Below, one piece after another: positions 13,331-15,595 of a stretch of DNA of 15,595 bases. The DNA comes from JOPF133 sp052144935. Lineage in GTDB: Bacteria > Acidobacteriota > Terriglobia > Bryobacterales > Bryobacteraceae. Both the position numbers and the translations under genes were made by a program. The stretch's first letter is position 1. Every line of letters starts with the position of its first letter. The notes below the pieces were generated by a model that did not search any database, was not told the DNA's origin, and saw only the letters and a program-made list of their open reading frames with translations. The stretch lies in the NCBI GenBank assembly GCA_052144935.1, contig JBKQPR010000076.1, positions 1-15,595 on the forward strand, written 5' to 3'.

Positions 13331-14653
13331 TCAGGACACCGCCGCCAGGTGCGTGTGCAGCTCGGGCACCTCGATCTGAATCCGCGTGCCTTGGCCGGGT
13401 TGGCTCTCCACCCACATGCGGTAGTCGTTTCCAAATAATACCTTGAGCCGTTCGTTGACGTTGGTGACGCCAATCCCGCGGTCGAGCAAGGTGGCCAGCT
13501 TGTCTTCCGGGATTCCCACCCCATCGTCCTCCACCAGCACGTGCAGCCTGGCCGCGGTGCGGTGCGTGCGAATCCGGATGGCGCCGCCCTCCACCTTGCC
13601 TCCGATCCCGTGCTTGATCGAGTTTTCCACCAGCGGCTGCAGCAGCATGCTGGGCACCAGCATGTCCAGCGTGTCGGCGGCCACGTCCTTCTCAAAACGC
13701 AGCTTGTCGCCGAACCGCACCACTTCGATCGAAAGATAATCTTCAATGAAGCTCAATTCTTCGCGCAGGGGGCTGAAGTTCTCGTGCTTGCGCAACAGCC
13801 GCCGTAGCACCTTGGAAAGCCGGACCACCATCAGGCGCGCCTGGTCGGGGTCGGTGCGGATGAGCGACGACACGGAATTCAGCGTGTTGAACAGAAAATG
13901 CGGGTTGATCTGGCTGGTCAGGGCCGCCAGGCGTGCCTCCGCCAGCAGCCGCTCCTGCTCCTCCAGCTTCTTCTCGTTGCGCGTGTTGTTCCAGATTTTG
14001 AGTGGAATGGCCACCGCCAGCAGGGTGGTCAGGTAGACTGCCGCGTAAGAGATCAGGCTGGGATGCGGATTCACCGGGGTCTTGGGGGTCAAACGGAAGA
14101 CGGGGTTCTCGGGGGAAAAATCCCCCATGGTCTGGCGCAGAAACTCGGCGCACAGAATGCCCGCCAGCGTGAGCAGATGAAAAGCGGCCCGGCGGTAATT
14201 CCGGCTCTCCGTGAAGAAGCGATAGATGTTGAGATCGGGGAGCGGCGAGAAGCGCCAGATCTCTTCGGGGTCGGGCGCCCAATCGCGCAGCAGGCCGCCC
14301 AGCACCCCCACGCCCGCCAGCAGCACCATGGTGGGGTGCTGGCCTCCGATCACCGCGGGGAGGGAAATCAGGACACCGGCCAGCAGGCCCGTCACGTAGC
14401 CGCCCAGCAGGCCCGCGAGCAGGCTGCCCTCCAGGCCCAGATCCACCGCGCGATAGGTGGGGCTGGCCTCGCGCATGGCCACCGACGCGCCAAACACCAC
14501 CGCCAGCCATAGCGCTAACGCCACGCGCTGGTTCATGGTGCGCGTTTCCCGCATCAACATGCGTTGGAAATGGCCGGAGCGGGCCAGGATGCTCGCAATG
14601 GCGGCCACCACGCCCAGTCGGACCAGCAGCGGAAGGTAGTAGAGTTCCAGCAT
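13331..14653 (-). CDS. LytS-type sensor histidine kinase without adjacent response regulator
   Basis: A 440-residue membrane sensor kinase of the LytS/YehU class. About six N-terminal hydrophobic segments (5-24, 44-62, 73-100, 105-122, 155-172, 200-220) form a 5TM-LYT-like sensor. The His_kinase block is QINPHFLFNTLNSVSSLIR (248-266) with phospho-acceptor His252. The ATPase domain shows the N box at VENSIKHG (342-349, Asn344), the G1 box EDDGVGI (375-381) and GIGVTNVNERL (393-403). In this class the kinase usually signals to a LytTR response regulator, but neither neighbour encodes one, so its partner is probably elsewhere. It is divergent from ribA across 51 nt. A TATAAT-containing palindrome sits between them. 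Confidence 0.92.
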   Translation of the reverse strand: MLELYYLPLLVRLGVVAAIASILARSGHFQRMLMRETRTMNQRVALALWLAVVFGASVAMREASPTYRAVDLGLEGSLLAGLLGGYVTGLLAGVLISLPAVIGGQHPTMVLLAGVGVLGGLLRDWAPDPEEIWRFSPLPDLNIYRFFTESRNYRRAAFHLLTLAGILCAEFLRQTMGDFSPENPVFRLTPKTPVNPHPSLISYAAVYLTTLLAVAIPLKIWNNTRNEKKLEEQERLLAEARLAALTSQINPHFLFNTLNSVSSLIRTDPDQARLMVVRLSKVLRRLLRKHENFSPLREELSFIEDYLSIEVVRFGDKLRFEKDVAADTLDMLVPSMLLQPLVENSIKHGIGGKVEGGAIRIRTHRTAARLHVLVEDDGVGIPEDKLATLLDRGIGVTNVNERLKVLFGNDYRMWVESQPGQGTRIQIEVPELHTHLAAVS

Positions 14654-14667
14654 TGGCCGTCGGAAGC

Positions 14668-14677
14668 CATTATAATG
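14668..14677. promoter_or_regulatory. Shared -10 palindrome CATTATAATG between divergent genes
   Basis: The 10-bp perfect palindrome places TATAAT on both strands (14671-14676 on plus, 14674-14669 on minus). The plus-strand version would start ribA transcription near 14683, about 22 nt before its ATG. The minus-strand version would give a very short leader for the kinase gene. Neither side has a good -35 box, so the pair may depend on an activator or an alternative sigma factor, or may be coincidental. Confidence 0.35.
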
Positions 14678-14704
14678 GAAGCACTAAGGTTCCCATAACA
14701 GAGC

Positions 14705-15322
14705 ATGAACAATTCCACCCCTCTGAAGCTGGAAAAGGTGGCTGAAGCGGACTTTCCTACCCAGTTCGGCTTCTTCCGCATTTTCGGATTTCGCGGCCTC
14801 GCGGCCGGCCGGGTGGAAGAGGCGGTGGTCCTCAAAATGGGCGACCTGGCCCACGGCGGCCCGCCGCTGGTGCGTATTCATTCGCAGTGCCTGACCGGGG
14901 ATGTATTCCACAGCCTGCGCTGCGATTGCCGGGCCCAACTCGAAATCGCACTCGAAAGCATCGCCCGGGAGGGCCGCGGCCTGCTGATTTACGAGCACCA
15001 GGAAGGGCGCGGCATCGGCCTGCTGAATAAGCTGCGGGCTTACGAATTGCAGGATCGGGGGGCCGACACGGTGGAAGCCAACGAACGGCTGGGGTTCGAT
15101 TCCGACCTGCGCAGCTACCTGCTGCCCGGCGCCATTCTGCGGTATTTCGATCTGGCCGCCATCCGCCTGCTTTCCAACAATCCGGACAAAGTAGAGGCGG
15201 TGGAAACCGCCGGGATCAAGGTAGTGGAGCGGGTGCCCTGCCTGGCGGACGTGCTCGACACCCGCCAGGCCTATCTCCGGACAAAGCAGGAAAAGATGGG
15301 GCACCTGCTGGATATCTTCTGA
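14705..15322 (+). CDS. ribA: GTP cyclohydrolase II (RibA)
   Basis: The first enzyme of riboflavin synthesis: it opens the GTP imidazole ring, releasing formate and pyrophosphate. In this 205-residue protein the zinc site is HSQCLTGDVFHSLRCDC (59-75) with Cys62, Cys73 and Cys75. The active-site strand LLIYEHQEGRGIGLLNKLRAY (93-113) holds the tyrosine and arginine used in catalysis. Downstream, NNPDKVEAVETAGIKVVERV is the usual substrate-binding end. The length matches free RibA (about 200 residues), so this is not a bifunctional RibBA. Other riboflavin genes are not in view. The ATG at 14705 has no strong ribosome binding site. It converges on glnA, with repeat copy 3 between. Confidence 0.96.
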   Translation: MNNSTPLKLEKVAEADFPTQFGFFRIFGFRGLAAGRVEEAVVLKMGDLAHGGPPLVRIHSQCLTGDVFHSLRCDCRAQLEIALESIAREGRGLLIYEHQEGRGIGLLNKLRAYELQDRGADTVEANERLGFDSDLRSYLLPGAILRYFDLAAIRLLSNNPDKVEAVETAGIKVVERVPCLADVLDTRQAYLRTKQEKMGHLLDIF

Positions 15323-15330
15323 GAGCGCCT

Positions 15331-15438
15331 TTTTCACCGCGGAGACGCTGAGATAACGGAGGAAGCGCAGAGAAAACTAAGAAGAAAATTGGAGTTCTCC
15401 GCGCTTCCTCCGTGCTCTCCGCGTCTCCGCGGTGAAAA
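15331..15438. repeat. Long palindromic intergenic repeat, copy 3
   Basis: Left arm 15331-15374 and right arm 15395-15438 (44 nt each) flank a 20-nt loop. The outer word is TTTTCACCGCGGAGAC, with GAGAC where copies 1 and 2 have GAGGC; the change is matched in the opposite arm. It fills the gap between convergent ribA and glnA, starting 9 nt after the ribA stop, and is well placed as a bidirectional terminator. Confidence 0.92.
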
Positions 15439-15465
15439 GCAGATCCCCTAAAAGCAGAGCCCCTA
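15436..15465. repeat. Two 15-bp tandem units overlapping the glnA stop
   Basis: AAAGCAGATCCCCTA (15436-15450) and AAAGCAGAGCCCCTA (15451-15465) differ at one base. The second unit contains the glnA stop codon on the minus strand (CTA at 15463-15465). The pair abuts the right edge of the palindromic repeat, so it may be a byproduct of that element's arrival. Confidence 0.75.
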
Positions 15466-15595
15466 AATGTCGTAATACAGCGCGAACTCGTACGGGTGCG
15501 GCCGCAGCCTCACGGCCTCCGCTTCGTTCTTCCGCTTGTAGTCGATGAACGTCTCGATCAACTCTTCGGTGAACACGTCCCCGCGCATCAGAAAC
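15463..15595 (-). CDS. glnA: Glutamine synthetase, C-terminal end (partial)
   Basis: Only the last 43 codons and the stop are in the window; the rest lies to the right. They encode LMRGDVFTEELIETFIDYKR, then a charged stretch and RLRPHPYEFALYYDI, which is the invariant C-terminus of type I glutamine synthetase. It condenses glutamate and ammonia with ATP. In type I-beta enzymes an adenylylated tyrosine lies just before this region, outside the visible part. It is convergent with ribA. Confidence 0.93.
   Translation of the reverse strand, partial: FLMRGDVFTEELIETFIDYKRKNEAEAVRLRPHPYEFALYYDI

Overview
The window is about 15.6 kb of GC-rich bacterial chromosome. The gene content suggests an Acidobacteriota genome, probably of the Solibacter/Bryobacter type: several secreted proteins of unknown function, an S1 sulfatase, a DUF6807 (PF14100) protein, a LytS-like kinase, and GC-rich palindromic repeats between genes. 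That placement is an inference from style and family content, because no rRNA or marker gene is present.

Layout. At 1-127 there is only a 25-bp palindrome and a small hairpin. A membrane methyltransferase of the isoprenylcysteine carboxyl methyltransferase type lies at 128-655 (-), and a secreted protein of unknown function at 1010-2227 (-). Opposite to that, a formylglycine-type sulfatase runs 2431-3924 (+). An orphan coiled-coil-rich protein follows at 4132-4821 (-) with a good sigma70-type promoter. The next stretch, 4822-5440, carries a decayed second copy of the sulfatase 3' end. A carboxyltransferase and biotin carrier pair (5441-7696, +) belongs to a biotin-dependent acyl-CoA carboxylase or decarboxylase; its biotin carboxylase or membrane subunits are not in the window. 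Facing it are a secreted unknown protein (7699-8346) and a DUF6807 protein (8364-9305), which look like one operon on the minus strand. A standalone FEN/PolA-type 5'-3' exonuclease lies at 9470-10363 (-). A secreted beta-propeller protein (10601-11722, +), a small GlsB/YeaQ membrane protein (11910-12152, -), a phospholipid N-methyltransferase-like enzyme (12539-13210, -) and a LytS-type sensor kinase without an adjacent response regulator (13331-14653, -) follow. The window closes with ribA (14705-15322, +) and the 3' end of glnA (15463-15595, -).

Apart from the carboxylase pair and the 7699-9305 pair, the genes are a mosaic of single-gene units with many strand switches and no evident shared pathway.

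The most notable non-genic structure is a family of three 100-120 bp palindromes (2292-2408, 9356-9457, 15331-15438). Their two arms covary between copies, and each arm is itself built of a 9-10 nt GGAG-containing period. Other unusual points are the 24-bp in-frame tandem repeat, the fused N-terminus and the strong internal ribosome binding site in the biotin-carrier ORF, the duplicated sulfatase tail that brackets the orphan gene, and a possible RMF/CrpP-like motif in the orphan protein.
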